From contig CM040445.1 in assembly GCA_022749755.1 (NCBI GenBank), positions 9,817,182 to 9,881,181 on the forward strand: DNA of 64,000 bases. The letters are read 5' to 3'. The notes below the pieces were generated by a model that saw nothing but the letters and a program-made list of their open reading frames with translations, was not told where the DNA came from and ran no database searches. Shown piece by piece: positions 36,807-50,679 of this stretch. The translations under genes were made by a program, and so were the position numbers. Positions within the stretch are counted from its first letter, which is position 1; each line of letters opens with the position of its first letter. This DNA is from Azadirachta indica. Its lineage: Eukaryota; Streptophyta; Magnoliopsida; Sapindales; Meliaceae.

Positions 36807-37299
36807 AAACTTTATGTAACATACAAAAAAATAATTATTTACTAGCATAAATTTTAGGTTATGGTTACAACATATTTAAAAATTATATCATAATTATAAT
36901 AATTATTGAAGCTCATCTAAAAATTAGTATTTTGTTAGCTTTTTCTAACGAAAAAATTTGTTTTACGTTACACCAATATATAAAACTAACCTGTAAACTT
37001 ATATCATTTAGATTAGTATCAAATTATAAAAATATTTTTATATTATCTTAAATTATTTAACAAAGTTAATAAAATAATAGTTAACATATGAATGTTTTAA
37101 TAATTATTATATCCACTAAATGTTACCACAAAATTTAAGTAGTTCATGAATAATAATCTCAATTTTATTTAAATTTTTGCAAATTGGTATTTCGAGTAGA
37201 TCTTTTTTGGTCAATTAATAAAAACACCCCTAAACTTTATTATATTTTCTAAAAAAGCCCCCAACCGGTACATGCCACTATAAAGCATGTCACCAGAGT

Positions 37300-37315
37300 C
37301 ACCAAACCGAAATCA

Positions 37316-37362
<47 letters not shown>

Positions 37363-37659
37363 GTTTGCTTTTGCTTTCTCTCCTAAGTATATGATTGAAT
37401 TAAAGGACAATGATTCATTCGTGAACATAGATTTCGACTTCGTAAACAGAGATTTCGACTCCGGGAAATAACTTCTCGGTGACCAATCAAGTCTTAAGTA
37501 TAAAACACTCTTTCGTCACTTGCATAATTCCTACTATTTTCTTTCCTTATGTGAGAAATCACTCTCAGAAGAAAGGGGAAAAAAAAAAAAAGCAAAGAAA
37601 GAAAAAAGAACCTTGATAGATAGAATTCCAGCTCCAGCTCCTAATTGGATTTGTTTAAG
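37300..37659 (+). other. Probable 5' UTR exon of the SPX-MFS gene, with (CT)n tract
   Basis: A pyrimidine tract (CT)n occupies about 37321-37360, a common feature of plant transcription-start and leader regions. A good donor site, TTTAAG|GTATCT, follows at 37659/37660. The next convincing acceptor before the coding start is TTTTTTGCAG at 38932-38941, so a 1.28-kb leader intron is inferred. Transcript data would be needed to fix the start. Confidence 0.45.
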
Positions 37660-38993
37660 GTATCTCTCCTCTACATATTGAATTTCGAATCTGTGTTGCA
37701 CGTGATTCTGGGAATCAGGCCGTGGAAACAATTTTTCTGTTTTATAAATGTTCGTTTTATTTTTCTTTGTTGTTGGAGCAGGTGTTCGTTGATGGTCATC
37801 TAAAATTTGTTTCGCAGTAGATTGATTTTTGAATTTGGTTTCAGGTAATGTGTTTTTCCTTCGGATTCGTTTTCTGTTTGGATTGATTTCATGTTTGGTT
37901 GGCGCGGAAAAGATGACGTTTCATTTTCTTTTACACAAAATTTTCTTCAATTGCAAACAGAGGATTACCGGAAACTGAGTTGTCAACTTTTTGCCTTTTT
38001 TGTAAGGAAAAAATACTCTGCAGTCTCAAATTTGATTTTGTTTACGTCAATAGAGGAGTAAATTGTTGCTATTTACCTTTGCTAGCACTATTATTTATAT
38101 ATTCATTTCTTTTCCTTGTTGAATTTTATTATAGATTATAGTTGTTATTTAATTTTTATTTCTGAATCCAGGTTTTAGTTCAATGATTGCGCTGACTTAG
38201 TCAAACACCGCGGTATCCTGTAGAATTTGTTAAACATTACTATCAAATAATCTGTGATTAGGTGTATGCAAGTATCACCAGAAATTAAGTAACTACTGAT
38301 AAATGCTTCAAATTATGTATCTGTTGCTTCGCATGGATTTTATGGAATGTGTTTGATAGGCCCTTGGTGGATGATGACTCTGATCTCAGAAGGTTAGGTG
38401 AAATTTGTCAAAATCTATTTTGATACACAAAGCATTTTCCCCAACATCTGCTGATATCAGCTATGGCAATTTTAATTTGCTTACACTATTAAGATTAATT
38501 TTCCTTTCTTTTTAAATGACCCAGAAAAGTGAATGGTTATGTTAGCTGGGAGCATTGCCAATGTTGACGCAAATTCGAGCTCCTGGCTTAGACATGTGGG
38601 AAACTCATACCTGATGTCCATTTTTTTTTGGTTGTTAACAGAGAATATGTTCTAATATTTGAAAATCCACTGAAAAATGATAATTGGTTTCAAATGAGGT
38701 GCACACTATGAAAACATTTGGTGATTGTGCTTAACTTAGTGTAACCAAACAATAAATGTTTTAGCATTATTTTAAAGCTTTGTAAGAACGGAAGGTCACC
38801 CAGGAAAGAGCAAAATATTAATAATTTGCCATTGTGGTTGTACTTCTCCCCCTTTGTTACTGAGACAAGTTCTTTGGTAGATAATGCTAAAATGATGGTT
38901 ATAAATTTATTCCTTCTTCTCTCTGTAAATATTTTTTGCAGCTTTTTTTCCTGCTCCGACCTTAAGCCCGCATCATTTATATGTAGTGAAAAA

Positions 38994-41900
38994 ATGGTCG
39001 CCTTTGGGAAAAAGTTGAAGGAAAGACAGATTCAAGAATGGCAAAGGTATGTTTGAAATATTGTTATACATTATAGGGCACACTAAGTTTAAATGCACAA
39101 TGTTACACATCATAAAAGGCTTCGCTCAACAAAATGGAAACAAGCATTCATGTTTTGAGTCTTTGTTCAGCAACATACATTCAGTCATTTAAGACATGTT
39201 TTGTATTGTTGGCTTCCACTTCCTATTTAAAATAAATTTTAAAAACGTGTTTGAAAGCACCAACTTCTAGTGGGATCCACCCACTTTTCTTACTAATATT
39301 TGAAATCTAGTGTTTTTTACCCTACAACAACTGTAATTTTTAAAGTCATGGCACCTCAATCCCAAACATACCCGTAATAAAGTTACCTTGTGTTTTATCA
39401 AAACATATGCACTGGCTACTAATATCTATTAGTTAATCTGCTAAGAGAATGAAAAATCTATAGGCTTCCAAGCAATTTCTTTTGACTTTTTATTAACTGT
39501 GCCACTGACTGTCTGTGTCTTTCCAATGGGAACCAAAACATAGACAATATCAGGCTTCATTCATATGCAGATGTACACAAATGGGAAGAAGAGAAAAGGG
39601 GTGGGGACGGGTTGGGTGGGTGCATGGGTGGTAGGAGGGATGTATTACTTATGTGAAATGATTCAGGCCTATCTATAAATTTTATCACAGTATATCATTT
39701 TTCTTATTTACCGTTAAAGTTGCTATATTACAATTTGTACTGTTGGGTTTTCAGATACTACATTAACTATAAATTAATGAAGAAGAAAGTAAAACAATAT
39801 ACACAACAAATTGAAGTTGGAACTCAAGATCGCCGTCATGTTCTCAAGGATTTCTCAAGAATGTTGGATAATCAGGTATGTTGGAAGATATATATCAGAA
39901 AATTTCTTCCATGCTATTTCATAAATTATGTGATAAAATTTAGAGGAGACTTGTTGGGTATATCCATTACTAGCAAATCAGTAATTGAAGGATACATGCA
40001 TTCTGGAAAATTCTATGCAGATTGAAGTAATCAATGCCCACCATATTCTAATTTACTTGTTCAGTTTTCTTTTCCTCTTTAATTTATGTGTAAAGAATAC
40101 ACCAAATGTTACTTAATGGTACTGTTTGTTTTAGTGAAGTGATAACATAGGATTTACTAACAGAATAATATTTTAAATTGGGATTCTCGTAACAGAGATA
40201 TTGGGTCATTGGCCAAAATTAGCCGTATATGCTTTGTTGAAAAATCTCTTCTGAATCACTGATATGGTTATGGAAATCGTAAACTTGTAGACTTTTGGTT
40301 CTCTCTTACATTAGCAACAAACATGTTATGACTCTTGTGAACTTCCTTTGTAGTTTAGTACATTGTTCCTACACCACAAAACAATGTATTATTTGCTTAA
40401 GGCTGACTATGAACATTCTTGTTTCTATAATTTCAGATTGAAAAGATTGTTCTTTTTCTGTTGGAACAACAAGGTCTCCTTGCAAGCAGGTTAGCAAGGC
40501 TTGGAGAACAGCATGATGCTCTTCAACAGGAGCCAGATATATCCCAAATAACCGAACTACGAGAAGCTTATAGAGCAGTGGGACATGATCTCTTAAAGCT
40601 TCTCTTTTTTGTTGAGATAAATGCTATTGGTCTGCGTAAGATACTGAAGAAGTTTGATAAACGCTTTGGTTATAGATTCACTGATTACTACGTCAAAACT
40701 CGTGCTAATCATCCTTACTCCCAGTTGCAGCAAGTGTTCAAGCATGTGGTAATATGTCAGAAGTCTGAGAGGCCTTTTTTTTTTTTTTCTAATTAATGTT
40801 GGACATTTTTACACTTGATTAGGCTTCTATATACCAATATTATTCTGTTGAAAATTTGAGATGAAATTGTAAACTTGTTTTTTTTCGGGGAATACTAGAG
40901 CAATATAGTATAAAGTAGTGTCTTCAAAGTTATTGTTTTCTTGTGAAGCTTTACTGTCCAATGCCGTAATGTGCAGGGGTTGGGGGCTGTTGTGGGAGCT
41001 GTATCTCGTAATCTTCATGAACTTCAGGATCGCCAGGGAAGCTACTTATCCATATATGATCAGCCTGCACTTCCCCTCCAGGTTTCTCTTGCTAATCCAA
41101 TTTTAATCATGGTGTTTTTTTGTCGCTCTCTTCTTGCATCAATAGTGACCCTAAGTTTGAGGATTTACCATGCAGGATCCTGTAGTTGATTCAATAAAAG
41201 CAGCAGTAGACAGGCTAACCTACTCTACAAACTTCCTTAATTTTTTGGCGCAACATGCACTCATTATGCAAGAAGAGTTACCTACTCCCACTGAGGAACA
41301 CATTGATGACCAGAAATATCATTTTATGTCACTTCTTTTGAACTTGGCAAACACATTTCTTTATATGGTCAATACATATATTATTGTCCCTACTGCTGAT
41401 GACTATTCAATGAGTCTTGGAGCTGCTGCAACAGTTTGTGGTATTGTTATTGGTGCAATGGCTATTGCACAGGTCTTTTCTTCTGTGTATTTTAGTGCAT
41501 GGTCAAATAAATCATACTTCAGACCTCTGGTATTTAGCAGTGTTGTTCTTTTTATCGGAAATGCCATGTATGCGTTGGCTTATGATCTCAATTCAATAGC
41601 GGTTCTCTTACTTGGTCGTCTTTTCTGTGGGTAAGTGTTCTTCTATGTTTCTTCTCTTTGCGTAATTCTTTGCTGGAACTTGCAATATGCTTTCTTCTGC
41701 ATTTCACGACAAGATTCTATCCTTTTTTGCTTTCTTGTCTACCTGTGCTACTATGATGATGGGACATTATCAGAGATTTATTGACTCAAATCTCATAGGC
41801 ATCAGCCAGAGCCAACCCTTGCCCTTGTTCAATTGATCACAGGAAACAGACAATACTTTCTATTTTTATAACATCATATGTTGATGAGTTGTCACTTCTT

Positions 41901-44900
41901 ACATTGCAGATTTGGTTCTGCTAGAGCTGTTAACCGGCGTTATATCAGTGATTGTGTACCACTAAAAATCCGCATGCAGGCATCAGCAGGTTTTGTTAGT
42001 GCCAGTGCTCTTGGAATGGCTTGTGGTCCTGCTCTTGCTGGCTTGCTCCAAACGAATTTTAAAATTTACAAGTTGACATTTAATCAAAATACTTTACCCG
42101 GTTGGGTAATGGCTGTAGCCTGGCTTATATACTTGATATGGTTGTGGATCTCATTTAGAGAACCCTCCCATGAAAGTGAAGAAAATCACACCTCTCGTGA
42201 ATCAAAAGCTGGTATGTTAACTTCTTTCGTGCTGTCTTTTTTGGATTAATATTTTGGAGATATGCCATTGTGTTAACCAGTCATTCCTAGGATTTTGATC
42301 AAATCATAGATCATCTGACATGATACTAAATTATATACACATTCTTTTTCTTTAAGTATTTTGCAATGATCTAACGTGGAAACATTTTGCATTCCAAGCA
42401 GAATCACCTTTCTGTTTCTTCATGTTTTAATCATTTGTCAGAGTGGAAATAGCTGTTTGCTTTTAATCTAGTGTCAAATTTAAGTTTTGATCTTTCTCGT
42501 CCTCCAAAGTTAGGAATAATATATAGGCTTTAATTGAAGCTACTAAATTTCAAGGTTGGAAACATATGAAGCAAAATGTTGAAATAATATTGATTATACT
42601 GCACAGAAATTTAAAAATGCTAATCATCTTATTTCAAACAAGTTATAGTGGCCACATAATTTTAGCTCGACTACTTGGGGTACTTGGCACTGACTTTAAC
42701 AATAGCTCTATTAAGAAAAAAAACACTTCATTAGCTATTGAATTTAAGAATTCTAGTTACCTCATTGGTGTCTGATATCCTTGAACATGGAGCTCTTTGA
42801 GCTTTAGCAGAATGGTTTCAGTAATCAGCCTGGTGTTGGTAGCAACACTTCATGCAAAATGTCATTCGATCTTCGGAGTGTACAGTGAGTCTTTATGATA
42901 CTATGCTTCAGTCTGCATACTCATGGTACTGCATTAAGGATCTCTAGATGCCAGCTGATGGAAATGGAGCCAATCATGAATTTAATGTTAGGAGCTCAAG
43001 GGTCATTTCCAGCAAGATAACCCTACTATTATATGTTAGATCTTGAAGTTATTAAAATGTGGTCAAAAGGCGGGCTTTTGCAGTATTACCTTGCATAAAA
43101 ATGGTTATACTTCAGATATGATTTGAGCTGGCTTAGTGCATATTTGACTGCTGAAAATGTTGTATTTGGACCATATCTTTTTACTTTTGCCCATGGAAGT
43201 TATCTGAATTAATAAAATTCAAATCTTTGCATTTGCTTTAAGAAGAAGGCTTATTTTCAGTTTTGTGGCATACATATGACAGAACCAGTAGAAAATGATG
43301 CACTTGAAAAAGGTATGCAGCAACCATTGCTCATAACTTCAGAAGAGAAACAAGAAGATGAAGATGGTGACCAAGAATGTGACGGAAGTGAAGAAGCTGC
43401 AGAGGAATCTCATAGACCGGCAACTTCAATTAGATCAGCATATAGACTGCTTACACCCTCTGTAAAGGTAATTAATTGACTCTAAATATTTTCTTTCTTT
43501 CCAAACATTGATATCCCAGTTCAGTGAATTTCATGGATTCTGATATTGGCATGAAAAGTATGTAGGTGTACATGGATACTTAAATGAATTTGCTGGGAGA
43601 AAAAAAATCAATATAAGATTTTTGGTATACCACACGGTATAAGAGTCTTCTGTCTGAAATTAGACTAGATTGCTCAAAAATCTTGATCCTCATCTCCATG
43701 GTGTTTATGGTTTTGTAAACAGTTAGTCGTTATCAGTTCATGTGCAACAATGAATTCTTATAAATGTTTTTACGGCATGGACAATCAATGCTCTAGAATT
43801 TGGCTCTGCATAAGGAGGGTTTATATTAATATTTAATGAAGCTCGAATGCAAAAGCGTTCTAGGTTACAAATTTTGGTTGTCTTTGTGTTAATTACAAAA
43901 TAAGCTGTATTAGGTAAAAAAAGTTATTCGTTGAAGGTATTGATAAAGTATGACAATGGGTTGAGAGAGAATTTAGATATTCTGTTATTAAATTTAAACA
44001 TAAAATTCTGTAATCTGCTTGGTGACAGAGTACCGCATAGCTAAGAGATGGCAAATTTTCCATGGATGTCATCCATTTTGACCTCTAATTATGCTTTAGG
44101 CATTACCTAGAGCTTGGATTTAACAAATTTCAGGTTTGATTATAAATCTAATTGCCTTGGAAGCTGAATGGGTATGCAGAGCTTTAATGCGTGAAGCAGG
44201 ATTTATATATATCATGTTGAATGAGTGCTTAGGATCACTGAGAGCTAAAAGATTGCTTTGGGTGGTAAACTAAGGTGACCCAGATTTTTATTGCTAAGAG
44301 GAATTAACTATCAAATTAGTTATGACTGATCAGTCAAAGTTCTGTCCTGTTATTATGTGCTTTATTCAGATCCGTTCTGTGCTTTTTTCAAAATTTATCC
44401 CTTTTTCATTGCAAATTATTTACTTTCAGATCTGTTTCAAGCTGAAAGACCCGTGTTTTCAAATGATCTCTCACCTAAATTCTTATGTATTTGGCAGGTT
44501 CAATTGTTGATATACTTTATGCTCAAGTATGCGATGGAGATTTTACTCTCTGAATCTAGTGTCATTACAACATACTATTTCCAATGGTCTACTGGCACAG
44601 TTGCAATTTTTCTAGCATGTCTAGGCCTTACCGTTCTTCCAGTGAACATCATTGTTGGAAGCTATATTAGCAACATGTTTGAAGATAGGTAACTTTTTTT
44701 ACAGAACATGGTCTCTTTCTGTTCTTTTCTGATGTGTAAGTCTGGAATCTTTACCATAATGTACTGATGTGCTCATTCTTTTTGATGTGGTTGCATTGCA
44801 GGCAAATTTTGTTGGCATCTGAAATTATGGTTTGTATAGGCATACTCCTAAGCTTCCATGTGATCATTCCCTACTCTGTGCCACAATATGTCTGCTCAGG

Positions 44901-45262
44901 ACTAATTTTGTTTGTTTTTGCTGAAGTTCTTGAAGGTGAGATAGTTGTCTAAGTTAATAATAAATTTTACTATTGAGTTATGTGGATCGTTGTACTCTAA
45001 ATGTAATATATATCTTGGTACAGGAGTCAACTTGTCGCTACTCTCTCGCGTGATGTCGTCCAGGCTTTCTCGAGGAACCTACAATGGTGGGTTACTTTCA
45101 ACAGAAGCTGGGACAATTGCTCGAGTGATTGCAGATGCAACGATAACGCTGGCTGGGTACCTGGGTGAGAGCAATCTCTTGAATGTCACTCTACTCCCTT
45201 CACTCTTCATTTGTGTAGCTTCCATCATCGCCACTTTCGTTACCTACAACTCTCTTTATTGA
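38994..45262 (+). CDS. SPX-MFS protein, PHT5/VPT vacuolar phosphate transporter family
   Basis: Ten coding exons: 38994-39046, 39755-39875, 40437-40748, 40977-41081, 41176-41630, 41910-42211, 43283-43467, 44498-44688, 44802-44935, 45024-45262. All have GT...AG borders and phases agree, giving 2097 nt (698 codons plus TGA). The start [17 protein letters not shown] is the conserved SPX N-terminus. The SPX domain (residues 1 to about 162) keeps the Lys-rich surface for inositol-pyrophosphate/phosphate binding ([19 protein letters not shown] at 126-136). The MFS part starts at about residue 245 ([20 protein letters not shown]) and includes [20 protein letters not shown]; an acidic hydrophilic loop lies in exon 7. 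Known relatives move phosphate across the tonoplast for storage. Length and exon order suit the family; no stops or frameshifts were found. AATAAA lies at 45419. The gene stands alone between repeat regions. Confidence 0.93.
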
Positions 45263-45934
45263 TCCGTAAAGACGCTATTCATCTCAACATGATCTCAAAT
45301 TTGCTTTCAATCTCGTTGGCTATTCTTTTAATTTCCTCTAAATGTATTATCATTTTTGTATTTGTACATTAGATGAAAACTCTTGATCATTTATTTTCTT
45401 CATTTGTTTTTAAAATTTTAATAAACATTCAAGCTTCTCGCCAATAAAGGCTCGAAAGTTGCATGTCATGACTCTACAGTGTCTTTGTCCCCGTAAAATC
45501 AAAATTTGTTCTCTGCATTCACCGACCGGGTGGTTTTCCCCTCGGGAATTTGCTATGAGTTGGGAAATTTTTACAATTTTAGATATATGTTATTCTTATA
45601 TTGTGGTTTTAATATCCATATATGCCTTTGTCCGAAGTATAGAATTCACTTTACATCACAGTTAGTCTACATCGGGTAATGTTTTTCAAGTATTATTTTG
45701 TGCAAAATAAAAATAAAAATAAAATCAAAATAAAAATGAAAGATAGTGTTTTTAATTTGATGTTTTAAAATTAACAACGTATTTAGTAATATTTTTTGAA
45801 AATTGGTTGTTTACAGAATAATAATGGTAAAATGTGTTTGATAGAAATATTTGGAAAATTAAATTTTAATCATTTCATTTATTAATATTACATAATAGTT
45901 GATACCTTTGACAGGTAAATTTAATTAAGAGAAA
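45263..45934 (+). other. 3' UTR of the SPX-MFS gene and short intergenic stretch
   Basis: The UTR probably ends shortly after AATAAA (45419-45424), itself followed by a T-rich stretch. The remainder up to the MULE is AT-rich without a recognised feature; the short frame at 45459-45665 shows no motif. Confidence 0.5.
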
Positions 45935-45943
45935 AAAAAAATA
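45935..45943. repeat. Left 9-bp target-site duplication of the MULE
   Basis: AAAAAAATA, identical to 54655-54663. Nine bp is the diagnostic duplication length of Mutator-like elements. The sequence is simple, but the match coincides exactly with both TIR ends. Confidence 0.85.
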
Positions 45944-46057
45944 GGGGAATTTTCAACAGTAATTACTGTTGACTCAAGATTTTAAAAAATGACCAACATT
46001 TAAATAAAATTAAAAAAATGATCACCTCTTAATTTTTCGGATAAAATTAGCCCTGTC
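45944..46057 (+). repeat. Left terminal inverted repeat of the MULE
   Basis: Starts GGGGAATTTTCAACAGTAAT, pairs with the right TIR over 114 bp with 14 mismatches and no gaps. The next 80 bp show no further match, so the TIR ends near ...GCCCTGTC. Confidence 0.9.
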
Positions 46058-46574
46058 TCCATTTGCAACAAAAATTCCCAAATCAATTTGGGGACCACTT
46101 CTGTTTGTGCGCAAAACCTTAATTTTTGTTTGTGCGCGAAAGTAACAACGTAAGCGAAAGTTCAATCGGCAATTATTAATCCGACGGTTGACGACGGCGA
46201 TAAAAATTTAAAAATCTGATCACTTTTAGGTCGATGGCAGCAAACTTGGCCTAATATCTGTTCGCATTTCGACGACAGAGGCAATTTGGGTAACTGAGGT
46301 ATGAGTTTCGGAAATTTTCTTTGTATTTAAAGTGGATTTATTGACGATTTTGGATGAATTTGCGTGGGTTAGTGATTTATTTATCAATTTGTTAGAAATT
46401 AATCCCAAAAACTCGAACAATTGTATGTCGTTGGCTATATAATTAATCGAGTTTTATTTTGATTATTGTGATACAAACTCTTTTATTTCTATTCATGATG
46501 TGACGGAAAGTGAGTGTCAAATGCATGAGGATTGTGTGATGTTGATGGAAGTGGAGCTAAAGTTGGAAACTGAG

Positions 46575-47140
46575 GGTGAGTGATGGTTTCGATCACAAAT
46601 GCATGTGCGAAAGTTTGGTAGTCATGATCGAAATTGTCGAAAGAACGTGATCGAAATTAAGGAAATTGCGTGATCGAAACTACAGTTTCGATCACGTAAT
46701 TTTCTCAGTTTCGATCACGTTCTTTTGCTTTCCAATTATATGTTGTTGATGAAATTTGTGTGATGTTGATGATTGAAGTTGATTATTAGAGTAGATTGTA
46801 TTGGTGGAAGTTACAAATACGTGATCGAAATTGTGGAAATTATATGATCGAAAGTATATATCTTACATAATTTTCAATGTTTCGATCACGTTATATTTTT
46901 ATTATGGTTTTGATACAGGGTTTTAGTTTCGATTAGAAATAGGAGTGTTGATTAATTTTAGTTACACTTTCGATCACATAAAAAGTATAGTAAGTTTCGA
47001 TTACGAAGTATTTTGAATGTGATCGAAAGTGTAATTTCGATTTTTCCAGAATCTTGTCTTCTTGTTTATGCTTTCGTATACATTGGGGTTGTACTTTCAA
47101 TCATGGTTTGTGTGATCGAAACATCAGTTTCGATTTTTCC
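46575..47140. repeat. Subterminal array of GATCGAAA / TTTCGATC motifs (left side)
   Basis: Twelve exact copies of the octamer GATCGAAA or its complement, in both orientations, usually as GTGATCGAAA or TTTCGATCAC, plus near-matches (TTTCGATTA, TTTCGATTTTTCC twice). The array lies between the left TIR and the first codon of the Ulp1-like gene. Transposases often bind repeated subterminal motifs; that role is inferred here. Confidence 0.75.
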
Positions 47141-47244
47141 AGTTTGCAGTTTTTCTTTTCTGTATTCTAACTGCAGTTTAAATTTGTATTATTTGTATAT
47201 GTTTTTTCACTGACATATGTAATTTTTTTGTGGTTCAAGTAAAA

Positions 47245-50200
47245 ATGGTTGTTACTGTGACAAGAGAGTTGAAGATCCAGAAGGCCGAACATTTTCTGGC
47301 TGTTGTAACCTCATTGTCAAAGGAACAGATCTTAAAGACGGTGCAAAAGAAGCTGACCTCAACACAACAAGAGTTGTTTAGGCAGACATGTTTGGCCATT
47401 TGTTGGACATAGAAGACATCCAATTTTCAAGCAACCTTGTGCATAATATGCTACTTCACGAGGTGGTTACGGAGGGAGCAGAGAAGGAGATGTGGTTTCT
47501 AGTAGGGGGCAGTACCATACGTTTCTCATACATTGAGTTTGGCTTGATAACAGGGTTGATTTTAGGGCCATATCTAAGTAATGCAGGTGGGTCTACAAGG
47601 TTGAGGGACTTGTACTTTGGTGGGGAAGTCAGCATGGAACTAAAGGATATGGAAAAAGCATACAACGCAATAGACTTTAAACTGATAGATGACATAGACG
47701 CAGTGAAATTGTCATTGTATGTGTTGATGGACTTGTTTCTACTTGGCCGGGGCCAACGGTATCACACCGATATGTGGATACTACAGATGGTTGATGACTT
47801 AGAGCAGTTTAATCGATTTCCCTAGGGGTCTGTTGTATGGACATACACCTTTCGTTCATTGAGTAGGGCGATGAGTCGACAGTTGGCCACATACAAGGTT
47901 AAACAATTTCAGAAGCGAAAGAAAGAACTGAAGCACGTCAATCGATACAACTTTTGCGGGTTTCCTTACGCATTCCAGGTACTTGGGTGTTCACTTTAAT
48001 ATTTAAGTGTGTTATATTTTAATTTAACTGTACATTATCATGTTACTAAAATAAAAATTTATTTGCATGTAGATTTGGATGTACGAGACTATCTCTACTG
48101 CTGGGTCTGAGTTAGGGGCACGCACCAATTCCCGCCTTCCTCGTATATCGAGATGGGTCGTGGCAAGAAAGAACGTCCGCGACGAGGACCTGAAGTCGTA
48201 CATTTTCAATGATAGCTCGGTAAAATTTAATAATATATTTTCTTTCATATTTCCTAGTTTTTAGTAAACTTTGATATATTGTATTTTGTAATAAAATTTC
48301 CTATCCTGATAATGACCAGCCCCTATCCGTCATCTGTACAATGAAAATATCATCGACAAAACGTTTTTTGCTGTATAGTCGGCCTTTACATTTCGATGCT
48401 GCATATGGTGGTGAATATGCCGGCACTGTTCTGCCTGACCACGTGGACGGTGATGAGTCGGCCTTATCGCCAAGGACACCACCGGTAAGCCTAAAATACT
48501 AAGTACTTAATTTATAATTTTTTGGGTTAAACTTCCACTAACATTTATATACTATACTATCCTCTTAGGGAGAGGCGACGAGCAACGAGGATTCATCATC
48601 CTCCATTCCTCCAAGTCCAAGGAAAATTAGAAGAAAGGTGAATTTTGTTCAAAGTTTAGTTTCAACAAGTGAATATCATCAATTTTATATGACTATTAAC
48701 ATAGTTTCCTAACAATCTGAACTTTGTTTTGGCAGCGAGCCTGTCCCTCTGTTGTGTCCAAAGAGGTTCCTCAGCATACTGACCCTGAAAAGTCTCCAGC
48801 AGGGCACAATACATTTCCTGACATGTTGCAACCAGACCCCGACGTACGTACACCGACTGCCGTTGTCCCAGAACAATCTAATCATCTATTGGTCGTTGAA
48901 CAGCAGGTTCAAGATCTACGTGCTGATTTCCAAGCCTATTCAAAAAAGTAAGAAGATATGTGGTGTCGGCAGGATGAAATACTACGGCGTCGGGATGAGA
49001 CATTGATAGTGCTAGTTAGAGAATTGAGTAGTCGAACTGCATTTGAGTCGCCACAGGATCCTTAGGTGTGATTTTTGGTTGATTTGTTAGGTTGTTTATA
49101 ATAATGTAGATGGTATATATTGGATATTATCGAAACAGATTATTATAGTTGTCACGTTTTTCCATTGAGTTTTGTTTAATTACTTTTGTGTTGTTAAGAA
49201 TGTTCATGACGTGAGAAACTACATGTGTGAAAATTTCTATGATTACAGGTTCATCACGTAGGTGAGGATAGTGTGTGCATTGTTGATGCGCCTAGAGATG
49301 TTAAAGTCTGTTGCTCGCTTCCTCAACCTCAGCTGCCTGCACAAAACAATACAAGTCGATACAGTTGGGAGTACAAGAGAGCTATAGGCCAGCGGACTCC
49401 ATATACAAACCCATTCAAACGACAGCGCAAATCTCAAACTCAGGCGGTGCTGAGGGGATGGCCACAATACTCTCCAGAGTATGCTATAGATCCGACTTGT
49501 CCAGTTCCAACAGACTTATATGCAGAGTTCGTAAAGTGGATGGCTACTCCAAAGGTATTCATTGAGACTCGCACTGTTACAATAAATGCCGCATGGCTCA
49601 AGCTAGTGGCGGATAAGGGACAGTGGCTTGAGGATACGGTATGTTCCAATATCTATCATTTATTCATTTAATTTTGTTTTTGATTTCTATCCGTGATGTT
49701 TATCTTGACCACTTTGATACGTTGCAGCATATGAACGAGTACATGCAGCTGCTTGCTCACAGGTAAAGAGCATATGCGCAGCAGGTGCCGCAACGTTAGA
49801 CAGTTGCATCCGCACATTTGTTCGTAAGTTTGATACTTTAAATTTTTTTGCAGACTTATTGTTATATTATATAATTGATAGTTCGAATAACAATTATTGG
49901 AAATTTTGTGACAGCCATTGTTACAAGCCGCTTGGGACGGATATTTAAAAGGAGAGTTAGAGTTGAGCGCTTTTTACCCATCGAAAAATCTTGAGTCACA
50001 TGTGGAGGGCAAATACAGTGTTGTCCATCGTGCATGGTGGACAGTGGACGAGGTTTATATGCCGACCTGTATCAGTTCCTCGCATTGGGTAGCATGTGCC
50101 ATCCATTTACGTAAGCATCAGATTATAGTGTACGACTCCTGTCCATCTGCACATTCCGAACAGATGTTAGTTGAGGTCTTGCGGCCGATATCTGAGTTAC

Positions 50201-50451
50201 TCCCCTACTTGCTCGATGATGCAGGTTTTTATGACATCAGGACTGAGCTTGAGTTTTCCGAGGAGCCGTTTTCAGTAGTACGGCCTATTGATAGAGTTCC
50301 CAAACAACAGATGTCCGGTGACTGCAGAGTGTTCACCTGTATGTATATATACTATTTAGATTTAGATAGGCCCCTTGACTTAATGCCAGCAGATGAGGCC
50401 TTTTTTAGGAGGAGGATAGCTGTAGAGTTATGGAAGGGCATTTTGTTGTAG
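47245..50451 (+). pseudogene. Ulp1-like cysteine protease gene with DUF1985 region (MULE-borne)
   Basis: The ATG at 47245 gives MVVTVTRELKIQKAEHF; a 1-nt frameshift at about 47392 leads into a DUF1985-type region (VVTEGAEKEMWFLVGGSTIR, FGLITGLILGP). A stop at 47823-47825 (TAG at a usual Trp) is followed by VVWTYTFRSLSR. Exons separated by GT...AG introns follow, with more stops (48949; about 49753 and 49789). The last exon (49915-50451) is open and contains the C48 peptidase: catalytic His (SSSHWVACAIH, codon 50083), Asp (VYDS, 50134), Gln (PKQQ) and Cys (SGDCRVF, 50323). The Gly normally after the Cys is Arg. Ulp1 proteases remove SUMO from proteins; here only the catalytic exon is intact. 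Exon limits are inferred. Confidence 0.82.
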
Positions 50452-50679
50452 GTGATTATTATATTTGTATTTATTTGTATATATTATATATAACCATTTT
50501 AATTAAATGTATTATATCTCATTTTTTATCCACTTTTGATTACATATGTCATTGTTTGCCAGCAGTTTATGATAACTAATAGATAAAGGAAAAACATTGA
50601 AATTTTAGGTTCCTGTACGTCCAAAATTATGTTATCTATATATATGATGATGTTCGAAGGTTATTGAGATTGTCTTCAG

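Noticed and set aside
43261..43282. Alternative acceptor TTTTCAG at 43260 for exon 7 of the SPX-MFS gene
   Set aside because: It would add 22 nt and shift the frame; the acceptor at 43281-43282 keeps the frame and continues the protein.
45459..45665. 68-codon frame after the SPX-MFS gene
   Set aside because: No motif; lies downstream of the polyadenylation signal in ordinary AT-rich DNA.
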